Positions 37,481-50,835 of a stretch of DNA of 64,000 nucleotides are shown in pieces. Source of the stretch: Typhlomys cinereus (Eukaryota > Chordata > Mammalia > Rodentia > Platacanthomyidae). A program made the translations under genes and the position numbers. The first letter of the stretch is position 1, and every line of letters starts with the position of its first letter. Location of the stretch: NCBI GenBank assembly GCA_023101885.1, contig JALPQD010000360.1, forward strand, positions 1,054,001 through 1,118,000, written 5' to 3'. Under the pieces are notes generated by a model that saw only the letters and a list, made by a program, of their open reading frames with translations, was not told the origin of the DNA and made no database searches.

Positions 37481-38499
37481 AGCTCTGCAGCTCCCTTAGT
37501 CATGGAGGGATGCTTCACAGGGGCAGTGGGGCAGGAGCAGGCAGCATCCCTGACAGTCAGAGGGTCACCCTTGGGGTGCAGAGGCTCCCCCATGCTTGGA
37601 GAATGTATGTATTTGTTCACTGAACTCCGTATCAAGGATTCACCGCCAGCAGGGGATTCACACTAAAAAAGGAGAGAAGTCCCCATTTCCTCGGAGTCCG
37701 TATTCTAGTGGGGAGAGAGGAAATGAGCGAAGAAGTAGAAAGCTAGAGACCAGATGGACAGGGGAGGGGGGGTGGACTCTTTGATGGGATCACCCAGGAA
37801 AGCCTGGGTGGTAACGATGATGGTTGAGCAGGGACCAGAGCAAGCAGGTCTGTCAAGGAGCCAAGCAATCGAGAGAGCAGGAAAGAGTGAGTGTGCGTAT
37901 CTTGGGTAGGGCACGGCATGCCTCGCCTTTGAAGAGTAGCCACACGGCTAGCGGAGCCTGGGCAGACCGTCGTTTCGTATTTCATGACCCAGAATTCCTT
38001 TCTGAATCAGCTATCTTTAAGAGAATGGCAATCTATGATAATGTACCGCAAATTAGAAGACTTAGAAGTTGAAGAGTTAAGACCCATCAAAGATTAAAAA
38101 AAACTTATAAAGTGTTCAAAATAGATAAAAAGTTAAAGGCCCAACCCAACAACATCCAGAATTATTATTTTTTTGTCATTCTTAAAATGATGTGACTTTA
38201 GTTTTGGAAAAGTCATTTAAAAAAGTCATGTCAGAAATATCCACGTAGTAGATTTTAAACCTTTAAAAAGCATAGAATATAAAACAGTGTTTGTGGGAAA
38301 AATCTAAGACTTAAATTTTATTTAATATATTCTAAATGGGTTCAGATTGAATACAGACCTAGAAAAGAATCAAGGAGTCATGGCTAAATCAAAATATTGG
38401 TCAGATTTAGGGAAAAGTCTATGGGTGGTTTATCTTTTCTTTCACTTCACATTATTCTGATATATCTATAGTAAAGCAGTTAATTTTTTAAAAACTATT

Positions 38500-38660
38500 T
38501 ATGTATTAATGCATACATGTGCACACATGTGGAGGTCAAAGGACACTTTGTAGAATACGTGTTCTTTCCCTCCACCTTTATGTGGGTTCTGAGGAACAAA
38601 GTCAGGCCATCAGACTTGCACAGTTAGCCTTTACCCACCGAGTCATCCTGCTAGCCTAGT
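38500..38660 (-). mobile_element. B2-like SINE, partial
   Basis: The left part gtggaggtcaaaggacactt and right end ttacccaccgagtcatcctg (complement of a tRNA-like head) are typical of a shortened B2. Confidence 0.7.
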
Positions 38661-40166
38661 GAGAAAAAAAAATAAATGTGCCACAAGATGGCAAGATAGA
38701 TGCAGAAACTTTTGGAAAGGAGTTGGTTTTGAAGAATTGCTCATTAGATGAGCTGGTCTTAGGCAAATGGGATTTTGGCACATGGCCCTAGAGGCGCTCA
38801 AGACTGAACATGCCTTCCTTAATACGGATCTGGGGTCTCTGGCCATAGAACCTCTAGAAAGTCACTAAACACTTCTGAATATGGGCTTCATTGGCTCATA
38901 AAATGGGCACATTAAGTAAGAATTAAAAGTTCTAGTGGATCAAGCTTAATAAACATTGGATGGAAGTCACCTCCATAATTAAAGCTGGGCTGGGGGCACC
39001 TTATTGCACGGGCACGAAATAATTTTATTTCCTCCAATCTTTTTGCAGTTTTTTCTCGGGGACAATTGTCAGCCCGGCACATTCATGCAATTTCCCAACT
39101 GCCAGTGGGCACAGGCAGTTAAGTTTCTTCAGCAAAACATCTATTTTAACTGTTTTCTTTTCAATTGAACATATGCACCTCTTTTTTTTTTTAAATAGAA
39201 TTAGATTTCATGAGTCATTGAAGGACAGAAGTTACTTCCTCCCCGAATTTGCTGCCATGGCCCAGCAATAACTCAGCTGCAAGGCATGCTGGGAGAAACA
39301 TCAATCCAGAATGCGAGGGGGCACACAGGCAGGAAGGAACAGGGGTGGGGGTGATTCTTGTTTGTAGAATTGACCCTGGTGACATGTCTCTTGAGTTCCC
39401 CAGAGCACTGAAGGGGACTGGTGACTCAGGTCAGCTGTGGTTTGGCAGTAATATCCAAGGATGTGGTTGGACTTACAGGGGGTTGCTAAAGAAGGTTCTG
39501 GCAGGTGGCTTAATCACAGAAGATTGTGTTGTAAGAAATAGCATCTCTGTCTCCCAGACCAAACTACCTCAAGCAGAAACAAAAGCAAGAAAACAAAAGC
39601 CCAACAGCAACAGAAAGGATTTATAAGAAGCAACTCAAAGGCAGAGGTATACTTGAGCCTCCAAAGAACTAGAATTTGTAACATCAAAGAAGTCTACCAT
39701 GGACTGCTGTTCTTTCTTTGTTTCTTTGTTTCTCACTGCTTGTGGTCAACATGACTTCCCTAGACCCTATCCACCAAATTCCCTGAGCTCCCTCCCATTC
39801 ATAGTCCTAAGGAAAGAGAATCTGATTGATTCAACTTACGTCAATGTGCTTTTTTCACAACCCAGTTGATGGCTAGTTAATTAGCAAGTACCAGCTCAGT
39901 AGGAACCTTATTTGCAAAGTGGTCCATCTAGGGGGAAAGAATAGTCGATGCTCCTATCAGGTGTGAGGTGCTATCTTCAAGACTCACTGGGTTGAAGGAA
40001 GCACAGAGGTACAAATACAATATTCAGTGTCTCTGAGGAGAGGAGGCTAGAAAATTCTTGGCAGGAATCAGGACTGTGGCCAGCTGCAGACATTTGAAGA
40101 TCTTTACTTTGGGGAAGAAATCAGAAATGCAACCCGAATATACAGAGTTGGAGCAAGGAAGAATAG

Positions 40167-40171
<5 letters not shown>

Positions 40172-40203
<32 letters not shown>
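40172..40203. repeat. CT microsatellite
   Basis: A pure TC run of about 30 bp. Confidence 0.93.
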
Positions 40204-40212
<9 letters not shown>

Positions 40213-40349
40213 CCATATTTTGACACATTTATTAAAAACCCATAAGTTTATGGATGTCCAAGTGCTATTGGATCTATAGTAATGTCTGTGCCTTGGTTTA
40301 GCCACCCAACCTCAATACGTCAACTTAAAAAAGCAAATTAGAATAGAAG

Positions 40350-40525
40350 GCTATATTGGCAAGTGAGGCAACTGCTTGCAAACCTGGCGATCTGAGATTG
40401 ATCCTTGAAAGCTCACATGGTGAAAGGATGGGATTGATCTCCCATTGTCACTCATGGGCTTCCATGGGCACACACTCAAGTATCCTTTGATAACGTACAT
40501 GCACACACACGCACTCAAAACATAT
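40350..40525 (+). mobile_element. B2-like SINE, diverged
   Basis: It includes gcaactgcttgcaaacctgg, a weak B box (gatctgagattgatccttga) and a CA-rich tail. The A box is degraded. Confidence 0.55.
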
Positions 40526-41049
40526 ACAAAAAATGAAATTACAGTGAAAAGTAGAAAAAGGAAATTTACTCAATATGGTCATATTGGAAAGAGAGTTAGC
40601 CAACATTTGAAATCCATCTTCAAGGTTCTGACGTGAGAGCTAGGTTTAAATAGAGGCAGGAAGTTTATTCCTGGCTGAGCAGTTCTGCTTGAGGCATGGT
40701 TCTTTCCCCTACTGACACACCATTGCTTCACCCCAGCCTCTCCTGCAAGGTGGTCTGCCAAGTCATCAGAGCTGTGTGAAGTTTCTTTCTGGGAGACAAA
40801 TTCCTCTTCTGGCTAGCTCTAGATCAGGTCAGTTTCAGTTCTCTGTGATGCCCCTTCTCCATAAAACTTCTGAGAGAGATCCCTATTTTCCAGGGTCCAT
40901 TGTTACGATAATCTGATAATAAGAATGGGGGGTACAAGCGTATCTTTAATATATATATATATTATGCTCTCTGGTCACACAAGGAAGAAGAAAGGTGGTT
41001 CTAGCTCCTGAGAACTTCTGTCTCTCTCTCTCTTATTCTCTTTCTCTCT

Positions 41050-41285
41050 CACGTGTGTGCATTTGTCTGTGTGCATGTGGATGTGTATTCACACAAACGT
41101 ACATATGATTGAAGGTCAGAGGCCATTATTACTGTGCTCCTCAATCACTCTCTGCCCTTTTATTTGGAGGCAAGGTCTCTCACTGAACCTGATGCTAAAT
41201 TGGTTGACCAGCTGGAGAGTTGAACTGTGATCCTCATGCTCGCAGAGCCAGCACTGTACTGTTAGAACCCTGTTCCCAATCCTAA
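41050..41285 (-). mobile_element. B3-like SINE
   Basis: It has a GT-rich left part, ttgaaggtcagaggccatta, ggcaaggtctctcactgaac and a right end gatcctcatgctcgcagagc. Confidence 0.7.
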
Positions 41286-41754
41286 GAACTTCAGTCTCTA
41301 CATTCAAGGCTTAGGAAGCTAAACCCAAGCATCAAGTGTTTGCTTGGGATAATAAGTCTCAAGTTATAAAGCAGGAGAAGGAAACGTTGTGTATCAACAT
41401 CTCCTTGATCAAACAGTCACTTGGTGAAACCCTGTGAATCTGTACAGAGCTTAGAAGGAAGCGACTTCTGGAGGCATTAGATTCACTAGCCAGTCTTGAA
41501 AAATCCTTATGAGATCAGCAAACAGATACGTTCTTACCTGAAGTCATCCCAGAGCATGATACAAAAGCTGTCCACACAGTTAGCTTTCTCTGTGGTCTCT
41601 TACGAAAAGGGTCGTGTGTCCCCCTCACAATCATGCAGGGATGATTCTATCTGAACTGCCCGGGAGTGGGGGGTATTGTATCTCTGTATTCTCTGGCCTC
41701 GTGTGCTGCCCTCAGATGAATTCTACACATGCTATTCAGTATCTTTTTAATTAA

Positions 41755-42060
41755 TTTTTTTCATATATGTGTGTGGGGTGTGCGTGTGTTGCATATGGGT
41801 AGGTGTATATGTGTATATTGGCATTTGTACGAGAGTGCACTTGAGTCATGTGCCTGTGGAGGCGCAAGGGTGACATTGGTAATCATCCTGGATTACTTTT
41901 CCACCTCATTGCTTTGCTCTGGGGTTTCCCAGAGCTGCACCTTCTAAGACTGGAATTTCAAGCTGCTGCCATATCCACTTGACATTTTCACATGGGATCC
42001 AGGGGGATCTGAACTCAGGTCCCACCAATCATCCTTTCAGATAAGCATGTCCCCACGCTC
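41755..42060 (-). mobile_element. B2-superfamily SINE, diverged copy
   Basis: It matches the same family: gtgcctgtggaggcgcaagg, tcattgctttgctctggggt and gatctgaactcaggtccc in order. The tRNA-like end is degraded (last 40 bp hard to align). Confidence 0.7.
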
Positions 42061-43185
42061 ATGTTCCTAGTCTTAGGAAATTCTGCCCAAGCCATTGTAC
42101 CGATGTGGTGACAGACAGACATTTCACTTTATAAATCTACTGTTCGAATATGAGAGATCAAGGAGAGCAGAGAATTTAAAATGCATGGAAGCCACTTCCA
42201 GCTTAGTTTTAAGAGGCCAGAGGTGGGAGACGCGCAGCAGCAGCGGTTCTAGAGAGGCCCTTTAAGGTTGAACAGACTGGCTAGCTTGAAGAGAAAGATG
42301 GTGAGTTTGCCCCCCCCCGTGCTTTTAATTGGAGACGACAGTGGAACACCCACTTAGAAACCTCCTGGAGCCAGCTGGAGCCGCCTGGAGCTCAGGAGAG
42401 AGGGAGAGGATGGAAATGCAAGTCAACATGCATCGGCCCAGAGATGAGGGCTGAGGCTCTGAACTGTGTGACACATCGTCCTTAGGAAAACATTGGACCT
42501 TCTATCCATATGATAAATACTCTCCCATGACAGTCCATCCAGCAAGCCCTCCCCAAGAAATATTGATTGTGGTGAGAAAGCTGTCTTAAGGCCTAGCAAT
42601 AATCTCATAGGAAAAGTGGGCAGTGAAATCAGGTTGCAGTGGAAAGGGTTAATCATGTAAAGAGTTGGTAGCTGGGGGGGGGCATCATGGGTAGCTCAGT
42701 GCCCCTCCCCCCACTTGTCCACCCTGGTGTCTCTTATGTGACTTCTTTCATTGCATTCTGTTTCAATTAGTTGTGTGTTTTTTAATCACTAGCTTGTGTT
42801 CTCTAAAGGCAAGCGAGGCCCACATCTCCCTCTTTATTTTGGCCCCTTGGATACCTAACACCATGACTTGCAAAAACAAATGTCAAGAAGCAAGTTCTCA
42901 AACTGGAGATCTCTCTGCATCTCCTCAGGCGGGATTTGGCAAACTTTGTGGTTTCTGACTGTGGGGTAGAAGATGAATTTGTGATCCATGGACAAATGGC
43001 ACTTATCCTTAAAAATAAACCTTTTGAGGAATTTCGACACCAAAGCCATGCTGACTAGAGTATCAAGGTGACAAACTTCAGAGAAGAGTCTATTTTTTAA
43101 ATAGGAACAATGAATTATCATTTATGACTTTGATAGGAAGTTTTAACCTTTCTTAGTACGTTTAAGGATTTTTTTTTACTTTGTT

Positions 43186-43189
<4 letters not shown>

Positions 43190-43234
<45 letters not shown>

Positions 43235-43470
43235 ATCAGAGGGTACTGTGTGTCCCTGTAGAAGACCAAGGGTGATTTAGGAAATCATACTGGATTTGCT
43301 TCTACTTCTTTTCTGCTTTGCTGTGGAATTTCTCAAACTCTGCTGACCATGACCGGAAAAGTAGGCTACAGTGATTTCCACCTGGCATTTTTAGTGGGAC
43401 CTGGATCTGAACTCAGGACCTTCTGCTTTCAAGGCAGAATCTTAGCTCCTGAGCCATCTCTCCAGTTCAG
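43190..43470 (-). mobile_element. B2-superfamily SINE with GT tail
   Basis: A GT run (43193-43232) is followed by tgtgtccctgtagaagacca, tttctgctttgctgtggaat and cctgagccatctctccag at the right end. This is the tail-body-head order expected for a minus-strand copy. Confidence 0.85.
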
Positions 43471-43494
43471 TTGTTTAAGTTTTTAAAAAGTGGG

Positions 43495-43495
<1 letters not shown>

Positions 43496-43535
<40 letters not shown>

Positions 43536-43550
43536 CATCCATCCATCCAT
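43496..43550. repeat. CTAT/CCAT tetranucleotide array
   Basis: CTAT units followed by CCAT units, next to a B1. Confidence 0.95.
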
Positions 43551-43554
43551 TTTT

Positions 43555-43660
43555 AGACAAGATCTTGCTGTACAGCCCAGACTGGCCCCAAACTTGCAAT
43601 TTTCCTGCCTCAGCCTTCCAAGTGCTGGGTGACAGCATGCACCATCACATTGAGAGACAA
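43555..43660 (-). mobile_element. B1 SINE
   Basis: acaagatcttgctgtacagc, ccagactggccccaaacttg and ctcagccttccaagtgctgg are a reverse-complement B1, following a CTAT/CCAT array. Confidence 0.8.
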
Positions 43661-43844
43661 GTTGTAAATTTCTACTTTTTAAATAATTTTAATATAAGCA
43701 TTTTAAAAATAAGGAGGAGAAAAAACTTAGTAGAGAACTAAAATCTATTTGAGAAATGATTGAAAGTCCTCTTTTTACACATATTTTATTTAGTTAAGAG
43801 AGAGAGAGAAAGGGAGAGAGAGAGAACACACATACCACGGTACA

Positions 43845-43975
43845 GGTGAAGATCAGCCGTTTCAGAAGACAGTTTTCTCCTTCTACCATGCGGGTTTCTG
43901 GGGATGGAACTCAAATTGCCAGGTTGCCTGTGGGAGTCCTACTTGCTGAGTCATCTCACTGGGCCCCCTTTTTCT
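43845..43975 (-). mobile_element. B2/B3 SINE fragment
   Basis: ttctaccatgcgggtttctg, gggatggaactcaaattgcc and tgctgagtcatctcactggg are the reverse complement of a B3/B2 5' half. A GAGA run precedes it. Confidence 0.7.
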
Positions 43976-44982
43976 GTTTTCTTTACCTAGTCAGACATAA
44001 TATGGTTTCATCTACCCTTGATCTCCACCTCCATCTGACTCCATACATTGTTTTCTCCCCCTTCAATATTAATAGCCATGAACTCAGGGGCTTCCTGTGT
44101 TTAGCTATAGTTTTATGATCCACACTAAAACAAACACAAATTGCAAAAGTATAAACAGATGTACCTACAGAAAAAAACTAAAATTGACTTACTACCCCCT
44201 TTTGAGAAACATTGCTGCTTGGAAATACGTTTGACTTTTCCCCCACTTGAAAGGGGAATTCTTCATGCTGGGCACCATGGGGTACTCACAAAATTGCTGG
44301 CAGCGGCCTAGTGCCTGGCACAGAGTAGCCATGTTGAGCCTTTGTAAGCAAAAGACCAGTGAGATGTCAACAATAGCAATTAATAACCAAGCACTGGTGA
44401 GTCAATGCCAGCCCGGTATAGTTCAAAGATGGCGGGTCTTCTGACCTAAAACATATGGTTAGCAATGGATACAGACCATAAAACATGCCCCCACAATGGG
44501 ACCATCGTGATACTGGGTTTCCGACTAATGAGTAGGGAGGGGGGCAAGTTGAGTTAATCCAAGCAGAAATCAAGTGAAATCTCTCCCTCACTTCTCCCTC
44601 TGTGGCCAATGCCATCTGCTAGTTTTAAAAATACTTTTTAAAAGCAAGTGTTTTGGTTCTCTTCAATGTGCAGCAAAGACAGATGCTATTTTTAGGCCTG
44701 TATTCTGTCAAAACCCCCTGAAGAACCAGGGGCTGGTGTCGGCAGTTCTAGTGTGCTGTCTACTTTCTGCCACCAACTTTGGTATGACCTTTTTGCAGAT
44801 TTCACACTCAATCATCCAGTTTCCTCCCTTCCTCTCATTAGGTTTGTTAAAAGGGGGAGGTAGTATTGGTCTCTGAAAAGAAAAGAAACTGGCTAAGTGG
44901 TGCTGCATGTAAACCTGTAAGTTATTGATTGGCTAGAGCTCTCTTTTCTTCCCTGCTGGGCTAGAAACTTTGAAGAAAGAAC

Positions 44983-45532
44983 ACATCCATCCATCCATCC
45001 ATCCATCCACTTACCCACCTACCTATCTGCCCATCCATCCATATATATCTATCCATCCATCCATCCATCCATCCATCCACTTACCTACCCACCTATTTGC
45101 CCATCCATCCATATATATCTATCCATCCATCCACCCATCCATCCATCCACTTATCCACCTGCCCATCCATCCATATATTTGTCCATCCATCCATCTATCC
45201 ATCCATCCAGCCAGCCAGCCAGCCAGCCACCCACCCATCCATCATCCATCTATCCATCCATCCACCCACCCACCCATCCATCATCCATTCATCCATCCAT
45301 CCATCCATCCATCCACTTACCCACCCACCCATGGCCCACTCATTCATCCATATATCTATCCATCCACCAGCCACCCATCCATCCATCATCCATCCATTTA
45401 TCCACCTGCCTACATGTCCATCCATCCATATATCTATTCATTCACCAATCCTCCCATCTATTCATCCATCCACACACCCACCAACCTACCCATCTATCCA
45501 TCCATCCACCGTCCATCCACCCATCTATCTAA
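44983..45532. repeat. CCAT-rich tetranucleotide array, about 550 bp
   Basis: Mostly CCAT/ATCC units with variants (CTAT, CCAC, CAGC, TTAC) arranged in longer blocks: a segment like cttacc-cacc-ctat-ctgcc-catccatccatatatat recurs three times in the first 200 bp. The Ile-His-Pro-Ser reading frames are artefacts of the array. Confidence 0.95.
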
Positions 45533-45569
45533 CTTCAAGCCATAGTCTTCTATGCCATATTCATTAGGG

Positions 45570-45780
45570 GCAGCATGGTAAGAGGCTGCAAGTATAGATG
45601 TTGAAACCAATTTTCCTGGGTTCAAATCCTGGCTCTGTGCATTATTAGCTCAGGTGACTGCTGACAAGTTATTCACCTTTTCTGTGTTTCATGTCTTAAG
45701 ATGGAGAGAATGTTTATGATACTTTTGTTGAGTTGTTTTCAGAGAGAAGTGAGACAAAGATAGAAAGTACTTAGCTCAAT
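45570..45780 (+). mobile_element. MIR SINE, well preserved
   Basis: attaggggcagcatggtaag, cctgggttcaaatcctggct and agttattcaccttttctgtg show MIR from its tRNA-like head through the core. Confidence 0.8.
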
Positions 45781-45929
45781 TACATACATAGTTGTACTTC
45801 AGTGTCATTTCTGCAACAAGTATTGTAGTACACACTTGACAAGTGTGTAGGTACCTGCTGTGTTGTAAAATGTGAGATAAGACTATTTTCTTTTTCTTTT
45901 TTACGCTTGTACATCTGTGTGTGGGTGAA

Positions 45930-45930
45930 T

Positions 45931-45973
<43 letters not shown>
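45930..45973. repeat. GT microsatellite
   Basis: A pure GT run at the tail side of a B3 SINE. Confidence 0.95.
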
Positions 45974-45974
<1 letters not shown>

Positions 45975-45975
<1 letters not shown>

Positions 45976-46300
45976 CGTGTTTTTCACATGTGTGGGCATA
46001 CTGTATGTGCAAGCATGTATGCATACATGCATGTGGAAGCCTGAAGTTGATACTGCATGTCTTTCTTTATTACTCACCACTTTATTGACTTGGGGCCTCT
46101 TGTTGAGCACAGATCTCACCAATCCAGCCCACTAGCTAATCATCTCATTCTAGATGTCTCCTGTCTCTGCCTTCCAAGTGCTGGGATCATAGATGGCTGG
46201 CACACTTATCTGGCTTTTACATGGGTTCTGGGGATCTGAATTCCGGTACTTATATTTTGGGGGCAAGTACTTTATCCACTGATCCATCTCCCCAGCTCAT
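45975..46300 (-). mobile_element. B3 SINE with GT tail
   Basis: A GT repeat (45930-45973) precedes a B3 body (aagtgctgggatcatagatg, acatgggttctggggatctg), and the right end actgatccatctccccagct is the complement of the head. Confidence 0.85.
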
Positions 46301-46404
46301 TTTTTAAATAGTGGGTTAGACATTCATTCTATGACCAACATCTTCTTGGAGGATTTACATATGTCATCTTGTTTAGTACATTAGGGGAAGGTGAAGATTG
46401 TCCA

Positions 46405-46815
46405 CTGTTGTAGTCAGCCTGCATGGTTGCTGATAAATGACCATCAAACATCTTAAGGGAACAAGGGGTTTATTTCCTTATGACAGTCTGGTTACACTTC
46501 TCAGTCCAGCTTGAAGGGAGAGCATGCACTAACACCAGGGCTGAGGGAACTGGCTGGACCATCACCAAATAACGGCTGAGAGACAGACAATCCTTAACTT
46601 GCCAGACCAGCATGTCTGGCTAAGTGTACAAAGGATGCCACCTTCCTCAACCAGCTCTCAGTATTTATTCACCTGTTCAGGTTGTAGTCCCACCCACCAT
46701 CAGCTAGACAATCTCGTGCAGGTTTGCTCTGGGCTTAACCCATCACTAATTTCCCACAAATGTGCCCAGAGCTCAAACCCTCAACCATCAAGTTGACACC
46801 TGTGCCTAACTATGA
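46405..46815 (+). mobile_element. LTR-like interspersed repeat (same family as 13025)
   Basis: taagggaacaaggggtttat, gtagtcccacccaccatcag and the end aaccatcaagttgacacctg match the other copies. Confidence 0.65.
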
Positions 46816-47179
46816 CATCCACTTTATAGATGGAGGGAAAACTGGAGACAAGAGAGGCTGGACAACTGTTCAGCATTGCATAACTTGTTGGCAGTGAATG
46901 ATACTTTCATTCCTAAATTAATTTCAGAACCTTTGTTTTCCCCTTGCATCTATCTGTTCTTTTGGTTTCATAGCCTTCAAAGTAGGTTTACAACTCTTCT
47001 TGCAAAACACCCCTTTTACATTATAACCCAAACTTGGCAATGTGAAACTATAGCCCAACCTATATTTCATAGAAATCATATTTTGTTGTGTGCTGTTCAG
47101 GGAGTACTGGTCCTTTCTGTTCCATTCCTAATTCATTTGAATTCTTCCTTGGTTCTTCTTTCCTCCTCTTTTTAATGCA

Positions 47180-47550
47180 TGTGTATGTATGTGTGGTATT
47201 CATGCATATATGCGCAGGCATGCATGTTTTCATGCAGGTGTGCACATGTGGTTTTGACATTGTATGTCTTCCTTGATTGCTCTGTACTTTATACATAAAG
47301 CAGAGTCTCTTACTTGAAACCAGAGCTAACTAATTTGGCAAGTCTAGGTAACCATCTTACTCCCAGGAAGCCCCTCTGTCTCAGCAAGTTCTGGGTTTGA
47401 TTGAGAGACCCTCCCAAGTATCAGAATGACAGGTGGGCTACTATGCCCATAACATTTATGTGAGTACAAGAACATCTGAACACTAATCCTCATATTTGCA
47501 TAGTGAGCATGCTGGTGTCTGAGCCATCTCCCTGGTCCTAGTTCTCTTGG
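47180..47550 (-). mobile_element. B3 SINE
   Basis: A GT-rich left part, tcttacttgaaaccagagct, ttctgggtttgattgagaga, and a right end tgtctgagccatctccctgg show B3 order in reverse complement. Confidence 0.75.
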
Positions 47551-47564
47551 TGAACTTTGACAGG

Positions 47565-47765
47565 GGCCAGCAACATAGCCCAGTATGAACCCTGCTGGCT
47601 CACAAATCTGGAGAGACCCGAACTGAGCTGGATGCTCCAGATGCCCACGTGGTAGAAGGAGAAAGCTGATATTTAAAAGTTGTCCTCTGACCTCCACCTG
47701 TGTACCATGGCATGCATATTCTTTCCCTCTGTCTCTCTGTCTCCCAAACACAAACAAACAAACAA
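47565..47765 (+). mobile_element. B2-like SINE
   Basis: The head is diverged (gggccagcaacatagcccag). The 3' part aaaagttgtcctctgacctc is the typical B2 end, followed by a caaa-rich tail. Confidence 0.7.
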
Positions 47766-48399
47766 ACCACCAAACTGAACCAATGATTTGATAATTGGTT
47801 GAAGTGAACTGCAGCATGGACAGATTGGAATCACCAGACCATGTCCCTCATTTTTGTTACAGTCGCCGCACGCAGCCCTGTATGCTTTTTTAGCCCCTTT
47901 GCCACAGTGCTGGAGATGACTGGTTTTACTGTCCTTCTCCTATGAAAGAAGAGAAGGCTTGGGGACAGACATCTTCCCAGCAAGAAGCTGCCAAGCCAGG
48001 GCTCCCATTGCCATCTTCCAGCTCACAGCTGGTGCTTCGGACGCCCGCCAACTCCCGCGTAGCTCATTCATTTGCTCAGCTCATGCGCACTGATGGCTTG
48101 TTTTGGCCAGGTATGGTGCTGGGCTGTTGGTACACAATGGCAAACATTCAGTATTATGTAGCATTAGACAATTGTTCACAAATCGAAACCCAAAATCTTG
48201 GTATCCACCCACACCTTAGTGAATTGGAGTTCATAGCACCGCTCTGGCTTCCAGTTTCTCACCTTGAATCCTTTCTTCTCTCTTTTCCAGTCTCACTGAT
48301 TCCTCATAGATCCTAAACTGCATCAAGCATGCTCTAGCCCCAGGACTTTTGTATAAACAGTTATGTCCCTTCAATAAACTCATGTGTCGCTATCCACAT

Positions 48400-48728
48400 T
48401 ACCAGTGCATTCAAGTCTCTGCTGCTGCGTCATCAAAAGGTTTATCCTGAACAAATTATTGACATTTTGTCCCACATCTCTTTGTCACCACCCAGACTCT
48501 TTAATTGGATCTACTTTTTCATGATCGTTTAACACCATATCATTTATTCATTATGTCTAGTATTATTTTTATTAATAAAGATATTAATATCTTTGTTAAT
48601 ATCAACAGGTTGAAGCATAGGGACATTAGATTTTGTTAGTTTTGTTCACTGCTTTTATTTCTAGCATCTGTTACCTAGTAGGGCTCTATAAATAGTGTTT
48701 TACTTAGTGAATGAATGAATAAATGATA
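48400..48728 (+). mobile_element. L2 LINE 3' end
   Basis: gttcactgcttttatttcta, acctagtagggctctataaa and the terminal gtgaatgaatgaataaatga match the L2 3' end. Confidence 0.65.
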
Positions 48729-49634
48729 GAATAGATCATCATCCAGTTAAATGCAAAATTACAAATTATAATGTGATCAGAGAAAAAAATTCACAGAGGT
48801 TCACGGAAGAATATAGCAAGCAAACCTAATTTAGATTGGGTGGGTTAATTTGAAGGCAGTAGTTTTTTTAGACCTAGAACAGGAGTGGATTTTAGCTCCC
48901 TGTAAATAGTGTAGACCCTGCCTTTGCAAGCTGAAAGAACACAGCAAAAGGAATGATCTAACTCAAGCAGAAATGGCTCAAGGGAGGTGGGATCATTCAT
49001 TCACTCAGCAAACTTCTTTGATAGAAAACATCCAGTCTCAGATAGTTGCTTCCTGAGCCCAGTGCTACTGCCAACTCCTACACCCACCAGCAACACTGAG
49101 GGGCCAATGAGGAGACCCAGATGTTAATAACCTGGTTATAACCAAGTATACCCAGAAATCAGGAGGCAGAGTTGGGCTCCCAAATAAAGTCTCTTTGTTT
49201 CCAAAACCTGTGCTTTTGGACCCTCTGGGGACCTACTGTGTGCCGTTCATGGTACTAAGAATAGGTACATATAGACCCTGAACTGAAAGAATTCACAGCA
49301 TCCCTTGGGATTCATGTTGAAATATTGCCTGAATGAAAACTTATGTCTTTTTCTGGTCGAAGTTGTTTTACTTCTGGACATATCCTTAGGTTAATTTAAT
49401 TTAATTTAATTTTATTGTCACATCAGTGTTTGTAAAAAACAGAGAAAGGAGACTAGATGCATTCCCACATTGGGAAGAGGAAGCCTGTTTGGGGGGCAGG
49501 ATACTGACATGAATCTTAGGTTTAAAGAAGTACAAATGAGACTCAAAACTAAGTATTCCTGGTCAAGATCTAGTCCTGCCCGCCACTGACCTTTCATTGT
49601 CTCCCACAACCACTTGTCACTGTAGTTACCCACC

Positions 49635-49915
49635 TAATTGTGTGTGTGTGCATATGTGTGTGTTATATGTCTGTGTCTATGTGTGTAAGAGGGCACCGTG
49701 TATGTGCCTGTGGAGGTCCAAGAGTGACTTCAGAAATCATTCTTTCTTTACCTTCTTTTGGCTTTGCCCTGGGGTTTCCCAGGCTCCGACTTCCAGGGCC
49801 AGAAGTACAGGCTGCTGCCACGTCTACCTGGAATTTTTACATGGGATCTGGGATCTGAGCTCAGGTCCTTCTGCTTATGAGGCAGAGGCTTAACCCCTGA
49901 GCCATCTCTCCAGCC
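49635..49915 (-). mobile_element. B2-superfamily SINE
   Basis: From left: a GT-rich tail, tatgtgcctgtggaggtcca, tttgccctggggtttcccag, gctcaggtccttctgcttat and the head ending gagccatctctccagcc. Flanks tacccacctaatt and ctcccatctaatg could be a degraded target-site duplication. Confidence 0.85.
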
Positions 49916-50019
49916 TCCCATCTAATGTTTTCTGCTTTTCGTTCCAGCAAGCCTTGTCCTAAACAATATCAATTAAGTTGTAAGATCCATGTGCTAATTA
50001 TATTTTCCAGCGCAAATGA

Positions 50020-50340
<321 letters not shown>

Positions 50341-50689
50341 TAAGGGGGGATCTCACGCTGTGCCTTTTCCTTGGGATAAATGGGTAGGGTGGTAGATAGC
50401 TCCTTTGGGGTTTACGTCAAAGACAGATTTTTCAACAACTTTGGCTGCTACTTTGTGGGAAATATTTTGCCAAAGGGCCAAGAAAGGTGCTCGGCTTGCT
50501 GGGAGAGATACTTCTTCCTTTCCCAACACCAGCTAAAAACACAAGGCTCTAACCCCGCAGCTGTTTCTTTATCTCTAGTTTTCGTCTCTCATTCCCGAGA
50601 AGGGTCTTATCCCTTCTTTTGAGGCACATCATGTGGGTTTTGCTGACGGGTCTGCTGGATATTTATTTAGAATTTCCTCTGTGGCTGGC

Positions 50690-50835
50690 ACTAAACGCTT
50701 ATCACACATGTTCTTGTTTAATTCTGAGCTATACACGGAGGGAGGAAGTATCACTTCTGCTGTGCAAACAAGTAAACTGAGACCCAGTGGGGGAGAGAAG
50801 CCACCCCAAGATTACAACACAAGTGTGAGGCTGAC
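50690..50835 (-). mobile_element. MIR fragment
   Basis: tgtttaattctgagctatac and aaacaagtaaactgagaccc fit a diverged reverse-complement MIR. Confidence 0.55.

Noticed and set aside
44983..45532. CRISPR-like regular array
   Set aside because: The periodicity is 4 bp with no unique spacers, and the genome is a mammal's.
44970..45567. Long Ile-His-Pro-Ser repeat reading frames
   Set aside because: They are translations of the CCAT tetranucleotide array; all three frames stay open for the same reason.
48577..48600. Short AT-rich palindrome (aaagatattaatatcttt)
   Set aside because: It is within an L2 remnant and short enough to occur by chance in AT-rich DNA.
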